DNA of 64,000 nt from Bacteriovoracaceae bacterium UBA3083 (GCA_002366565.1 DFBJ01000012.1:434001-498000); one strand, 5' to 3'; shown: positions 52,418 through 61,920, numbered from the stretch's first letter. Made by a program: numbers and translations. Notes: generated by a model not told the origin, from the letters alone.

Positions 52418-54973
52418 ATGTTCAACCCAATCAAAACAATATTTGGGACTAAGAATTCTAGGGATTTAAAAAACCTAAAACCTTATGTTCAAAAGATTAA
52501 TGAACTTGAAGAGAAGATGAAGTCTATGAGCGATGAAGAGCTCAAGGCACAAACTCCAAAGCTCAAAGAAATGATCAAAAATGGAGCTACTAGAGAGCAG
52601 TTAATCCCAGAGGTTTTTGCAACTGTTAGGGAAGCGTCTGTAAGAGTTCTAAACATGAGACACTATGATGTCCAGATGATGGGTGGAGTCGTTCTTACTA
52701 GAAATACAATTGCAGAAATGAAAACAGGTGAAGGGAAGACTCTTTGTTCAACTTTACCACTTTACCTTATAGCACTTGAAGGTAAAGGTGCTCACATTAT
52801 CACAGTTAATGACTACCTTGCTTCAAGAGATGCTCAAGAGATGGGTGTACTCTTTAACTGGTTAGGCTTAAGTGTTGGATGCATTATATCTGACATGGAT
52901 GACGAAGATAGAAAGGCTGCTTACGAAGCCGATATTACATATGGAACAAATAACGAGTTTGCCTTTGATTATCTTAGAGATAATATGAAGTTTGACCTCG
53001 AAGATTATGTTCAAAGAGGACACCACTACTGTATCGTCGATGAGGTTGACTCAATCTTAATTGATGAAGCAAGAACTCCCCTACTTATTTCAGGACCTAG
53101 CGAAGGTAGAACAGACCTCTACCACGTAGCAAATGAAGTTATTCCTAAATTAAAAGCTGAAACTCACTTCACAATCGAAGAGAAATCAAAGACTGCAATT
53201 TTCACTGAAGAAGGTGTAGTTGAAGTACAAAAGCTTCTTAAAATTGAAAACCTATATGATGTTGAACATTCTGAAATGCTTCACCATTTAAACCAGGCCC
53301 TAAAAGCACATAACCTATTCAAAATTGACGTTGACTATGTTGTAAAAGAGGGACAAGTCATCATTGTTGATGAGTTTACAGGTAGATTAAAAGAAGGCTC
53401 TAGATGGTCTGATGGTCTACACCAGTCAGTAGAAGCAAAAGAAGGTGTTGAGATTAAGTCTGAAAACCAGACCCTAGCCTCTATCACATTCCAGAATTAC
53501 TTTAGATTATACAAAACTCTAGCAGGGATGACAGGTACTGCAGATACTGAAGCTGAAGAATTTTCTAAAATTTATAATTTAGATGTTGTTGTAATACCAA
53601 CAAATGTTCCAATTGCAAGAGTTGATGAAGCAGATGTTATCTATAAGTCCAAAGCTGCTAAGACAAAAGCAATCATTCAATTGATTAAAGATTTAAATGC
53701 AAAAGGTCAGCCTATTCTTGTAGGTACTATTTCAATTGATAGTTCAATTGAACTTGGTGAAGCATTGACGAAAGCTAACATTCCTCACAATGTTTTAAAT
53801 GCGAAACAACATGGTAAAGAAGCAGAAATAATTAAGAATGCTGGTATGCCTGGTGCGATAACAATTGCAACAAATATGGCCGGTCGTGGTACAGATATTA
53901 AACTTACACCAGAAACAAAAGCTGCTGGTGGACTATATATCCTTTGTACAGAAAGACATGAGTCAAGAAGAATTGATAACCAGTTAAGAGGACGTTCAGG
54001 TCGTCAGGGAGATCCAGGTAGATCAAAATTCTTCTTATCTCTTGAAGATGATTTAATGAGAATTTTTGGTTCTGATAAAATCAGAGGATTCATGAACACT
54101 CTTGGTATGGAAGAAGACGAGCCTATTGAGCACAAAATGATCTCTAATGCGATCGCTAAAGCTCAAAAGAAAGTTGAAACTCATAACTTTGAAATCAGAA
54201 AGCACCTTCTTGAATATGATAATGTAATGAATGAGCAGAGAACTGTTATCTACAGAATTAGAAAAGATATTCTATCTGATAACGACAACGTAGGCTTCAT
54301 TAACGACATGATTGAAGATGTAGCAGATGCACTGGTAGAAACATATAGACCAGAGAGAAAAGTTCAAATTGATGTATGGCCTTGGGAAGATATGGCCAAA
54401 GGATTCAAAAATACATTTAACTCTGACTATGATGTAAATGTTGAAGAATGCTACAAGAAATTCGATGGATCTATTGAGAAATATTTTGAAACTGTTGCAA
54501 AAGAATTACTGGCCAAGAACTTTAGCCAATATGATGACGACCAAGTAAGACTAGCAACAAGAGAAATACTACTAACGATCTTTGATCAGCACTGGAAAGA
54601 TCACCTACTTTCTATGGATAATGTAAAAGAAGGGATTAACTTAAGAGCTTATGCTCAAAAGAACCCTCTTACAGAATACAAGAGAGAATCGTTCAACCTT
54701 TTCGAAAATATGAGGGTGGAAGTAAAAAAAGCTGTTGTAGAAAATATTTTTAGAGTTAAACTCTATACTCCTGAAGAAATTGAGGAGATCAAAAAACGTC
54801 AACAAGCTATGCTTGAAGAGCAGCTAGAAGCTGCAAAAAGAGCACAAGCAAAGGCCGAAGAGCAAGAACAAGCACAGAGTGCTCCAGTTGCTAGAAGAAG
54901 CCAAAAAGTTGGTAGAAATGATCCTTGCCCTTGTGGATCAGGAAAGAAATTCAAACACTGTCACGGTGCTTAA
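52418..54973 (+). CDS. secA: preprotein translocase ATPase SecA
   Basis: An 851-residue motor driving protein export through SecYEG. Walker A is EMKTGEGKT, with the DEAD-box-like VDEVDSILIDEARTPL, the preprotein-binding stretch YADGLHQSVEAKEGV-like SDGLHQSVEAKEGVEIKSEN, the second nucleotide lobe (ATNMAGRGTDIKL, QLRGRSGRQGDPGRSKFFLS) and C-terminal scaffold. It ends in the SEC-C zinc tail NDPCPCGSGKKFKHCHG that binds SecB. Length is normal. AGAGGAG stands upstream of the ATG. A hairpin at 54986-55018 follows. Confidence 0.98.
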   Translation: MFNPIKTIFGTKNSRDLKNLKPYVQKINELEEKMKSMSDEELKAQTPKLKEMIKNGATREQLIPEVFATVREASVRVLNMRHYDVQMMGGVVLTRNTIAEMKTGEGKTLCSTLPLYLIALEGKGAHIITVNDYLASRDAQEMGVLFNWLGLSVGCIISDMDDEDRKAAYEADITYGTNNEFAFDYLRDNMKFDLEDYVQRGHHYCIVDEVDSILIDEARTPLLISGPSEGRTDLYHVANEVIPKLKAETHFTIEEKSKTAIFTEEGVVEVQKLLKIENLYDVEHSEMLHHLNQALKAHNLFKIDVDYVVKEGQVIIVDEFTGRLKEGSRWSDGLHQSVEAKEGVEIKSENQTLASITFQNYFRLYKTLAGMTGTADTEAEEFSKIYNLDVVVIPTNVPIARVDEADVIYKSKAAKTKAIIQLIKDLNAKGQPILVGTISIDSSIELGEALTKANIPHNVLNAKQHGKEAEIIKNAGMPGAITIATNMAGRGTDIKLTPETKAAGGLYILCTERHESRRIDNQLRGRSGRQGDPGRSKFFLSLEDDLMRIFGSDKIRGFMNTLGMEEDEPIEHKMISNAIAKAQKKVETHNFEIRKHLLEYDNVMNEQRTVIYRIRKDILSDNDNVGFINDMIEDVADALVETYRPERKVQIDVWPWEDMAKGFKNTFNSDYDVNVEECYKKFDGSIEKYFETVAKELLAKNFSQYDDDQVRLATREILLTIFDQHWKDHLLSMDNVKEGINLRAYAQKNPLTEYKRESFNLFENMRVEVKKAVVENIFRVKLYTPEEIEEIKKRQQAMLEEQLEAAKRAQAKAEEQEQAQSAPVARRSQKVGRNDPCPCGSGKKFKHCHGA

Positions 54974-54985
54974 CACTTAAATGCC

Positions 54986-55018
54986 CGGCCCTACTTCCTC
55001 GTAGGGCCGACTTTTCCT
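54986..55018 (+). terminator. Rho-independent terminator of secA
   Basis: CGGCCCTAC (54986-54994) and GTAGGGCCG (55001-55009) form a perfect 9-bp GC-rich stem with a 6-base loop, then ACTTTTCCTT. It begins 13 bases after the secA stop. Confidence 0.8.
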
Positions 55019-55083
55019 TGCTCACGAAATCAAATAATCTGATATAATAAATCTAATTAAATTTAATAATTTAGGTACATTAC

Positions 55084-56580
55084 ATGAGCGATGAAGACGA
55101 AATTGGCGAAAAATCAGATATGACTAGAATCGAGGACCTCTCAGAGTTCCTCCATCAAGATGATCCAGACGTAGATGCTGCACTTAAGTCTGACGACGAA
55201 CCTCCATCAACGGATGATCTCCCAGGATTAGACGATCTAGATGACGATGATGAAGCTTTATTTTCAATTGATGATGAAGAAGAGAATGATTCTGAAAATG
55301 AGGAAGAGTTTAACTCAAATTTCGAACCACAAGAAGATGATGAAACAGAGCCAGAATATAATTTTTCAGATGATACAGAAGTAGAAGATGAAGATGGAGA
55401 AGAAGAGTTAAGTTTCGATTCCCCAGAAGATGAAGATAGCGAGTTTAGCTTAGAAGACGATGAGCAAAATACTAATGAAGATGATGACTTCAGTAGCGAT
55501 GTAGACTTCGACAACAATGATGAAACTGAAACTGAAGTAAATTTTGGAGAAACTGAAGACTCAACTAACGACTTTGGTTCAGATAACGACTTTGATTCCG
55601 AAATGAGCTTTTCAGATGAAGAAGATCAAGACGATACAAACAGTGAAGATGAACAAGTAGAAGAAACAGAAGAAGAAAATCTCTTCGATGATACCGAAGA
55701 TAATTTTGATAACTTTCCGGAAGTTGATACACCCCAAGAACCTGTAGAGATAGAGACTCCACAACAGACATCGAACTACATAGATAAGTCTGAAAAATTT
55801 GATGATGTTAAATCATTTGCAAAAAATATCACATATGGAAAAATCTCATCTGGAGGAAATCCACCTTTTAGTATTATTCTTAGAAATATTAAATTTGAAG
55901 AAGATGTAGAAGATATAATGATCATCTTAAATGAGCATGACCTTGTAACTCCAGAAACAGAGGCCGCTATGAAGCAATCTCTTGAGGGAGGAAGTCTACT
56001 TATTTCTCAAATATCTGAATATGCTGCAATCTATTTAACACATAAATTTAGACGTTTTAACCTAGATATCCAAATGGGGCTTTCAGATGAACTTCATCCA
56101 TCTAAATCATATGAGTCGGACAGTGTAGGCCTTATCTCTAAAGCAAGAATTAACCAAAATAAGAATGAAACAACAAGAATAGATAAATCCAAAGTCGACC
56201 TTGAAGGTATTATTATTTCTACAACACCTACACTTGAGAACTATAAAATCATTGAGTACTTAGGAATTGTATCTGACTTTGTTATTGTTGACGAAGAAGA
56301 GCTCACAAACGATCAAGAGCTAAGTGAGTATCATGAACGAGTAGCTAAAGGGCACGTTGACGAAGAAGGAAAAGATCTAGACTCAGAACTTGAAGTTGAT
56401 TTAAAAGTCTCTCAATCTGCTATCTATAGTGACTTAAGCGAAAAACTAAAACCTATCTGCATAAAGAAAAATGCAAATGCGATTGTTGGAATAAATTACC
56501 AAATAACTCCGCTCTCAGACGGTAGTAAATATAAAATCAGTTGCTCAGGAAGTGCAGTGTGGATAATAGACAACAATTAA
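55084..56580 (+). CDS. acidic disordered protein with a C-terminal YbjQ (UPF0145)-like domain
   Basis: A 498-residue cytoplasmic protein. Residues about 1-235 are almost purely acidic (Asp/Glu/Ser/Asn; for example DDLDDDDEALFSIDDEEE), predicted to be disordered. About 240-345 is a helical domain of unknown type (FKDVKSFAKNITYGKISSGG-like, then EAAMKQSLEGGSLLISQISE). About 370-498 resembles the YbjQ/UPF0145 fold: IIISTTPTLENYKIIEYLGI and CIKKNANAIVGINYQITPL, closing with GSAVWII. YbjQ proteins form pentamers and are of unknown role. AGG lies before the ATG. Its end overlaps the glpD start by 22 bases. Confidence 0.78.
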   Translation: MSDEDEIGEKSDMTRIEDLSEFLHQDDPDVDAALKSDDEPPSTDDLPGLDDLDDDDEALFSIDDEEENDSENEEEFNSNFEPQEDDETEPEYNFSDDTEVEDEDGEEELSFDSPEDEDSEFSLEDDEQNTNEDDDFSSDVDFDNNDETETEVNFGETEDSTNDFGSDNDFDSEMSFSDEEDQDDTNSEDEQVEETEEENLFDDTEDNFDNFPEVDTPQEPVEIETPQQTSNYIDKSEKFDDVKSFAKNITYGKISSGGNPPFSIILRNIKFEEDVEDIMIILNEHDLVTPETEAAMKQSLEGGSLLISQISEYAAIYLTHKFRRFNLDIQMGLSDELHPSKSYESDSVGLISKARINQNKNETTRIDKSKVDLEGIIISTTPTLENYKIIEYLGIVSDFVIVDEEELTNDQELSEYHERVAKGHVDEEGKDLDSELEVDLKVSQSAIYSDLSEKLKPICIKKNANAIVGINYQITPLSDGSKYKISCSGSAVWIIDNN

Positions 56581-57962
56581 TACATAGTACCTCTCCTCTA
56601 GTAGAGCTACCAAAGAAACACTTCAACACAGTGATCATTGGCGGTGGAATAGTAGGAGCAGGGATTCTTAGAGATCTATCTCTTCACGGTGTAGATACGC
56701 TTCTAATAGAGAAAAAAGATTTCTCAAGCCAAACATCAAATAGAAGTTCAAAAATGCTTCATGGAGGTATTAGATACCTTGAGAACTTTGACTTTGCCTT
56801 AGTTCATGAGGCGCTTGCAGAAAAAAACTTATGGATAAAGCTTGCTCCGCACTTATGTAAGGAAAAAATGTTTTACCTACCGGTTTATAGAGACTCTTTA
56901 AGACCACTATGGATGATTAGAGTGGGTATATTTCTATATGATTTCTTATCTAATTTTAAGAATGCATCCCGAGGTTTTTCAGACCCTGATACAACGGTTA
57001 AAGAGATTGTCCATATAAAAAAAGACAAGCTAAGTGGTGCAGGAATTTATTCTGATGCAATTGTAGACGATGGAAAATTAACATTAGAAGTTATAATGGA
57101 CGCTCTTGTAAACCCAAATGCTAGGGCGTTAAATTATACAAATGCATCAAATATAAGAAAAGATTCAAAAGGAATATTTCACTGTAGAATTACAGATGAA
57201 CTTACGGGAGACAATAAAGATATCACATGTGATAACTTAGTAGTTGCGACAGGACCTTTTACAGATAAATTTATTAAGAAAAATATCACACAAATAGATT
57301 GGGAAGATAAACTTCTACCATCAAAGGGTAGTCATATTTGGATACGACGCTCCGACTTCCCTCTTGAACATCCGGTCCTTCTAACTCCAAACGATGGTAG
57401 AGTCATTTTTGTAATACCTCATCATGACAGAGTTCTAATAGGAACAACTGAAGAAAAAGCAGAGGGAGATTTTTTTGATGTAACTCCATCTCAAAAAGAA
57501 GTTGATTACCTACTCGGTAACTTAAAAGAATTTTTCCCTACGAGTGAAATAAACGAAAGCCACATCACTGATAAGTTTGCAGGAATAAGACCTTTAGTAA
57601 AGGAAGATGGGGCAAATAATAGAGGCAAGACAGCGCGAGAACATAAAGTCTTTTCTCCACTCTCTAGTCTCTATGTCATTGTCGGAGGTAAGTACACGAC
57701 CTTCAGAACTATGGCGCAAGATATAACCAGAGAAATTATTAAGAGGCAGCAAATAAGCTATAATCCAAATAAGACAAAGACCGCTCTACGTGTGAAGTGT
57801 CAGTATAACTTTTTCTATAAGCCAAAATTAACGAAAGAAATTATTGCTAAGATAATTAAGAACGAACTTCCAAGAACCTATGAAGACCTTGAATTTAGAA
57901 GAGCTCATAGTGAAGAATTCTCCCAAGTCTTAGAAGAATACTTCACAAAACACACGATCTAG
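56559..57962 (+). CDS. glpD: FAD-dependent glycerol-3-phosphate dehydrogenase
   Basis: A 467-residue flavoprotein of the GlpD family, oxidising sn-glycerol 3-phosphate to dihydroxyacetone phosphate and passing electrons to quinone. The FAD motif is TVIIGGGIVGAGILRDLSLHG-like at the N terminus, with ETSNRSSKMLHGGIRYLENF-type (QTSNRSSKMLHGGIRYLENF) and the substrate site PSKGSHIWIRR, GTTEEKAEGD and FAGIRPLVKEDG, all typical; the C-terminal domain is shorter than E. coli GlpD (501). I start at GTG 56559 because AGGA is eight bases upstream and the FAD fold begins soon after; this start is inside the preceding gene's last codons. Overlaps the convergent gene by 4 bases (CTAG). Confidence 0.93.
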   Translation: MDNRQQLIHSTSPLVELPKKHFNTVIIGGGIVGAGILRDLSLHGVDTLLIEKKDFSSQTSNRSSKMLHGGIRYLENFDFALVHEALAEKNLWIKLAPHLCKEKMFYLPVYRDSLRPLWMIRVGIFLYDFLSNFKNASRGFSDPDTTVKEIVHIKKDKLSGAGIYSDAIVDDGKLTLEVIMDALVNPNARALNYTNASNIRKDSKGIFHCRITDELTGDNKDITCDNLVVATGPFTDKFIKKNITQIDWEDKLLPSKGSHIWIRRSDFPLEHPVLLTPNDGRVIFVIPHHDRVLIGTTEEKAEGDFFDVTPSQKEVDYLLGNLKEFFPTSEINESHITDKFAGIRPLVKEDGANNRGKTAREHKVFSPLSSLYVIVGGKYTTFRTMAQDITREIIKRQQISYNPNKTKTALRVKCQYNFFYKPKLTKEIIAKIIKNELPRTYEDLEFRRAHSEEFSQVLEEYFTKHTI

Positions 57963-59020
57963 AATCTATATGACATACCTACTCTAAACCTTATTCCAGA
58001 GAGGGATAAGGTTAAGTTTTCATCACTATCATCAAATTCAAATGTAGAACCTGAACTGAAGTAGTCTAGAGTCATACGAGCTCCAAAACCATTTCTTAAG
58101 TAGTATTTTCCTCCTACTCCTACAAGTAGAAAATTACTAGCACCACTTAAAGCGTCCGAAGAAGATGTCGTCGTTGAAGCTACTTCTGTTTCCAAAGTCG
58201 CAGTACCAACTCCACCAGCAACAGTGACAAACCCGATAGGACGATTGTTAGTAAGTGGAGCATTATAGAAATGCCAATTTGCACCAACACCATACTCAGT
58301 CCAATCACTAGTAGTACTAATCTCGACACCAGATTGAGATGAACGCTTACTTAAAAGACCAAAAATTGATATATTTTCTAGAAATGATCCTTTTGTTGAA
58401 AAGTACTTCTCAAAACCAACAGAGAAATCAATATTACCAACAGATGAATCTCCCGAATTCTCCCCTTCCTCGTAAGTACCACTTAATGAATTAAGAGATA
58501 GAACACCAAATACCTCTAAGGTCTTATTTGTTCTACTACCAACAACGACTGGCGCCTGCTGATCATCCATCATACTGTCAAGTTCACTTCTCTCTTCAAC
58601 ACTTACCTCAGGAAGAGGTTCAGACATTCTACCACCTCTAGACATAACAGGAATAGTTCCACTCATGTCATCAGCTCTAATTGCCCTTGAAGGATCTTCT
58701 GTTAGCTTAACAGGTGATGATATTTTTATATTCACAACTCTATCTGTACTTATTTTATCAGCATCAATAATTCTATAAATAGACCAAATTGATCTTCCTG
58801 GAGAAGCTTTAATAACAACAGCTCTAGCGATTACACCTGTAGTTAAGAAGAACTTAGCGTGATCTCCAACGACAAGACCATCTTCAAGACCTCTATTTGC
58901 AAGCAGAGTCTTTCTAGAACCTGAAAGTCCTAATATACGTATTGTTAACTTCTCATCAATCTCAAGAGAGAGTGAGTTTAGAGAAAAAATACATAGTAAA
59001 ATTGTTAATATTCGTTTCAT
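57959..59020 (-). CDS. outer-membrane beta-barrel protein with N-terminal SH3-like module (second of tandem pair)
   Basis: A 353-residue precursor with a signal peptide (MKRILTILLCIFSLNSLSLE). Residues about 20-100 form a small beta domain with RGLEDGLVVGDHAKFFLT and ASPGRSIWSIYRI. An acidic linker with SVEERSELDSMMDD follows. The last 190 residues are a barrel of alternating strands (FLLVGVGGKYYL, FGARMTLDYFS), closing with SGIRFRVGMSYRF, a C-terminal Phe preceded by aromatic, the classical BamA-recognised end. The layout matches the upstream gene, seven bases away on the same strand, so the pair is probably a tandem duplication and an operon. Function unknown; perhaps a pore or adhesin. Confidence 0.8.
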   Translation of the reverse strand: MKRILTILLCIFSLNSLSLEIDEKLTIRILGLSGSRKTLLANRGLEDGLVVGDHAKFFLTTGVIARAVVIKASPGRSIWSIYRIIDADKISTDRVVNIKISSPVKLTEDPSRAIRADDMSGTIPVMSRGGRMSEPLPEVSVEERSELDSMMDDQQAPVVVGSRTNKTLEVFGVLSLNSLSGTYEEGENSGDSSVGNIDFSVGFEKYFSTKGSFLENISIFGLLSKRSSQSGVEISTTSDWTEYGVGANWHFYNAPLTNNRPIGFVTVAGGVGTATLETEVASTTTSSSDALSGASNFLLVGVGGKYYLRNGFGARMTLDYFSSGSTFEFDDSDENLTLSLSGIRFRVGMSYRF

Positions 59021-59027
59021 TCAAACC

Positions 59028-60602
59028 TCAAAAATATACACTTAACCCAACAGTAAGCTTTATATCATTTAATAAAATTTCAGTATTAATATTATCTACA
59101 TTTGTGGAAACAGAAGTTAAACTCATACGCTCACCAGAAAGTCTTAAATTGAATCCAGCTCCGATAGGGATATCATCATCAAATGAATCTCCAGTTTTAA
59201 ATCTATACTTAGTTCCAATAGACCACGTAGGTAATCCTATCACTTGAAAATCATAGTCATCAGATAGCTCAATTGAAGTAACGACTGCGTTACCACGTCG
59301 AGCACCAATCCCTACTGACCAGGCCCACTGATTTAAAATTGCAGGGTGGTTATAGAAGTAATACAAAAATTGTCCACCAAAAGATCCCATAGAAAATCTT
59401 CCGTTAATCCCACCAAGGTCAATATTCTCAATAGATCTTTGAGCATAAACTTCAATTGCATACTTTAATAAATGAGGAGATGTTCTCATTAAGTGATACT
59501 CATATCCGACTGCTACAGAGTAGCCATTATTTCGATGATTCGTGTCTTCATCTGTCGAATGGTTGTTGACTGACGAGCTAATTCTAAAAGTTAACTCATT
59601 ACCAGTCTTTTCGGTTAATGTTTTATACTGTCTAATTTCTTCTTCTTCAATTCCACTTTTCAGCATGTAATTTCTAAGTGCTTCATCATCAAAGTCGGCA
59701 GACCAAAGATCACCATCACGACGAACTTTATTAATACTCTCCAACCCTAATATTCTCTTACGCTTCATTTCTTCACGAGACTGGTCATATACATTGAGTA
59801 TGTCATTACGATCTTTCAATAATGAATTGTCTTCATCCTTCTTTTGATCGCGGTAAAGTCCCTTAAGTCCATATTTGAGTTTATTAACTTTTGATATGAA
59901 TCCATCTATCTGAGCACGGTAAATATTATTTTTAATTTTATAAACCTGATCTTCATGAAGACTTTTTTCTTTAAAATTTTCATTAATATAATGACTTTCA
60001 AAGCTTCTCATAAAGTCATCAATTTTTGTTATCCCATTTCTTTTGGCCCAAATATCGAATTGCTGAATTTCAATGTCATGCCCATGAACCATTTTTGTAT
60101 CGATAAGCTCTTTTGACTTTACATAATCATCACCTTCGACGATTAGCTTTGGTGGAACACCTACTTCATTCTCAACGTCAATATCCTTGCTCTTTGTTCC
60201 ATCTGGATATATTCGCTTACGACTTAAAGTTTTAAATGATCTGTTTCCAAGGAGAGAATCACTCTGTGTTTTATAGACCAATTTTTGATTTGTTTTAAGT
60301 CGGGCCGGGCTAACGACTGTTTTAAAGAACCAGTAAGATCTATTATCAAGAGAGCGTATCAACTCCCCTTCTGCAACTTTTTCAAACTTAGGGTAATCAA
60401 GACTTCCAGACTGAACCATAAAGATTGCACGCATACCTTCAGTAACACCGTGTACACGACCTACAGACAGTATTGCACTTTGCCCAGATGAACTAGCAAG
60501 GATTACTTCAGCAGTCTCCATAGACTGAGCATAGCAATTAACAAGCACGAAGCTTAAGAAAATGAGCTTTACAATAAAAGACTTAAGCGTCATTTGAACC
60601 AT
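59028..60602 (-). CDS. outer-membrane beta-barrel protein with N-terminal SH3-like module (first of tandem pair)
   Basis: A 524-residue precursor; signal peptide around FIVKLIFLSFVLVNCYAQ. Residues about 35-110 are a beta domain like that of its neighbour (GRVHGVTEGMRAIFMV and LDNRSYWFFKTVVSP), then a Lys/Asp-rich helical stretch of about 200 residues (SFESHYINENFKEKSLHED, KRILGLESINKVRRDGD) absent from the neighbour, then a C-terminal barrel (YSVAVGYEYHL, SMGSFGGQFLYYF, GAGFNLRLSGERM) ending in ILLNDIKLTVGLSVYF. The start is uncertain between three in-frame ATGs (60614, 60602, 60593); 60602 has the best spacing from a GGA. Probably cotranscribed with the next gene. Function unknown. Confidence 0.77.
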   Translation of the reverse strand: MVQMTLKSFIVKLIFLSFVLVNCYAQSMETAEVILASSSGQSAILSVGRVHGVTEGMRAIFMVQSGSLDYPKFEKVAEGELIRSLDNRSYWFFKTVVSPARLKTNQKLVYKTQSDSLLGNRSFKTLSRKRIYPDGTKSKDIDVENEVGVPPKLIVEGDDYVKSKELIDTKMVHGHDIEIQQFDIWAKRNGITKIDDFMRSFESHYINENFKEKSLHEDQVYKIKNNIYRAQIDGFISKVNKLKYGLKGLYRDQKKDEDNSLLKDRNDILNVYDQSREEMKRKRILGLESINKVRRDGDLWSADFDDEALRNYMLKSGIEEEEIRQYKTLTEKTGNELTFRISSSVNNHSTDEDTNHRNNGYSVAVGYEYHLMRTSPHLLKYAIEVYAQRSIENIDLGGINGRFSMGSFGGQFLYYFYNHPAILNQWAWSVGIGARRGNAVVTSIELSDDYDFQVIGLPTWSIGTKYRFKTGDSFDDDIPIGAGFNLRLSGERMSLTSVSTNVDNINTEILLNDIKLTVGLSVYF

Positions 60603-60773
60603 CTTCAATTCCATTTAAAGATTAAAATACTGTATTATTTTAACACGCTACGACCTTTTTTCTCAAATTTTGGCAAAATTGGCCGAATTCGCTAGAGACG
60701 CACAGCGCAAAACTTGAAATGTAGGTATTATTGCCTTATAACAGATTGGAAATACAAAATAAGGAAGGACTAC

Positions 60774-60962
60774 GTGGCCAGAAAAAAGAAGAAAGAGATC
60801 TTTCGTTACGATTGCACACTAACAGGTGAAACGTATAAGACAACTAAGAAAGCGAAAAATCCAGAAGAGCTAATCTCTGTAGCTGCTTACTACGAATTAA
60901 ACCCAGAAAACGATGACAGACCAGAGCATATTATAAAAGACATTGAGGAATCAAAAGAATGA
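60774..60962 (+). CDS. small basic protein coupled to trxB
   Basis: A 62-residue cytoplasmic protein starting at GTG 60774 after AAGGAAGGA, beginning MARKKKKEIFRYDCTLTGET and continuing with YKTTKKAKNPEELISVAAYY. A longer reading of 82 residues adds an unlikely start. The stop overlaps the trxB start (ATGA), so translation is coupled. It has one Cys and a Lys-rich start; no family is recognised. A regulatory or RNA-binding role is possible from its basic N terminus, but this is speculation. Confidence 0.72.
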   Translation: MARKKKKEIFRYDCTLTGETYKTTKKAKNPEELISVAAYYELNPENDDRPEHIIKDIEESKE

Positions 60963-61882
60963 ATACAAGAAAAGTTGTAATTATTGGATCGGGCCCTGCT
61001 GGATACACTGCTGCACTTTATGCCTCTAGAGCAAACTTAAACCCTCTAGTAATTGAGGGGCACGAGCCAGGTGGTCAATTAACAACGACAACTGACGTTG
61101 ATAACTTCCCAGGTTTTCCAGAAGGAATCATGGGTCCAGAATTAATGGCCAACATGAAAAAGCAAACATTGAGATTTGGAACTGAATATCTTCAAACTCA
61201 TGTAACTGCTGTTGACTTAAGTAAGAGACCATTCAAAATTACTTGTGAAAATGGTGATGAGATGATGGCCGAATCAGTTATTATTTCAACTGGTGCTAGT
61301 GCTAAGTATTTAGGTCTTCCTAATGAAAAAGAATTAATCGGTAAAGGTGTTAGTGCTTGTGCTACTTGTGATGGTTTCTTCTATAGAGATCAAATTGTAC
61401 ACATTGTTGGTGGTGGAGATACTGCCATGGAAGAAGCGACATTCTTAACTAAGTTTGCAAAGAAAGTTTACGTTGTTCATAGAAGAGACTCTTTAAGAGC
61501 ATCTAAGCCTATGCAAGAACGTGCTTTTAATAATGAAAAAATTGAATTTGTATGGAATAGTGCAGTTTCAGAAATTATCGCTGACGAGACAGGTGTTACT
61601 TCTATAAAGGTAACAAATACTGAAACAGGTGAAGTTACTGAACGTCCAACAAATGGTCTATTTATGGGAATTGGGCACACGCCAAATACTGGTTTCCTAA
61701 ACGGACAAATTGATACAGATGAGCACGGTTTCATTATCACTAAAGGTGAGCATCCTGATACAAATATTCCGGGTGTTTTTGCTTGTGGTGATGTTCAAGA
61801 TAGTTACTACCGCCAAGCAATTAGTGCTGCGGGAAGTGGTTGTCAGGCAGCAATTAGAGCTGAAAGATTTTTAGAAGAATAG
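60959..61882 (+). CDS. trxB: thioredoxin reductase
   Basis: A 307-residue FAD- and NADPH-dependent oxidoreductase that reduces thioredoxin. FAD motif VVIIGSGPAGYTAALYASRA; redox-active disulfide in CATCDGFFYRD; NADPH motif HIVGGGDTAMEEATFL; second FAD contact PGVFACGDVQDSYYRQAI. Length is standard (about 310-320). Its ATG overlaps the stop of the small basic gene. The terminator at 61892-61920 ends the transcript. Together with the ferredoxin and persulfide dioxygenase it adds to the redox functions of the window. Confidence 0.98.
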   Translation: MNTRKVVIIGSGPAGYTAALYASRANLNPLVIEGHEPGGQLTTTTDVDNFPGFPEGIMGPELMANMKKQTLRFGTEYLQTHVTAVDLSKRPFKITCENGDEMMAESVIISTGASAKYLGLPNEKELIGKGVSACATCDGFFYRDQIVHIVGGGDTAMEEATFLTKFAKKVYVVHRRDSLRASKPMQERAFNNEKIEFVWNSAVSEIIADETGVTSIKVTNTETGEVTERPTNGLFMGIGHTPNTGFLNGQIDTDEHGFIITKGEHPDTNIPGVFACGDVQDSYYRQAISAAGSGCQAAIRAERFLEE

Positions 61883-61891
61883 ATAATATAT

Positions 61892-61920
61892 AAAGAGCTG
61901 GTTTAACCAGCTCTTTTATT
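61892..61920. terminator. bidirectional terminator between trxB and the next convergent gene
   Basis: AAAGAGCTGGTT and AACCAGCTCTTT form a 12-base inverted repeat around a single T (effective loop GTTTAAC), followed by TTATT on the plus strand and by a TATAT-rich stretch on the minus strand. It begins nine bases after the trxB stop and reaches the stop of the minus-strand gene at 61919. Confidence 0.8.

Noticed and set aside
55155..55517. 120-residue Ser/Leu-rich ORF on the minus strand
   Set aside because: Mirror image of the Asp/Glu-rich codons (GAT, GAA) of the acidic protein; composition alone keeps that frame open.
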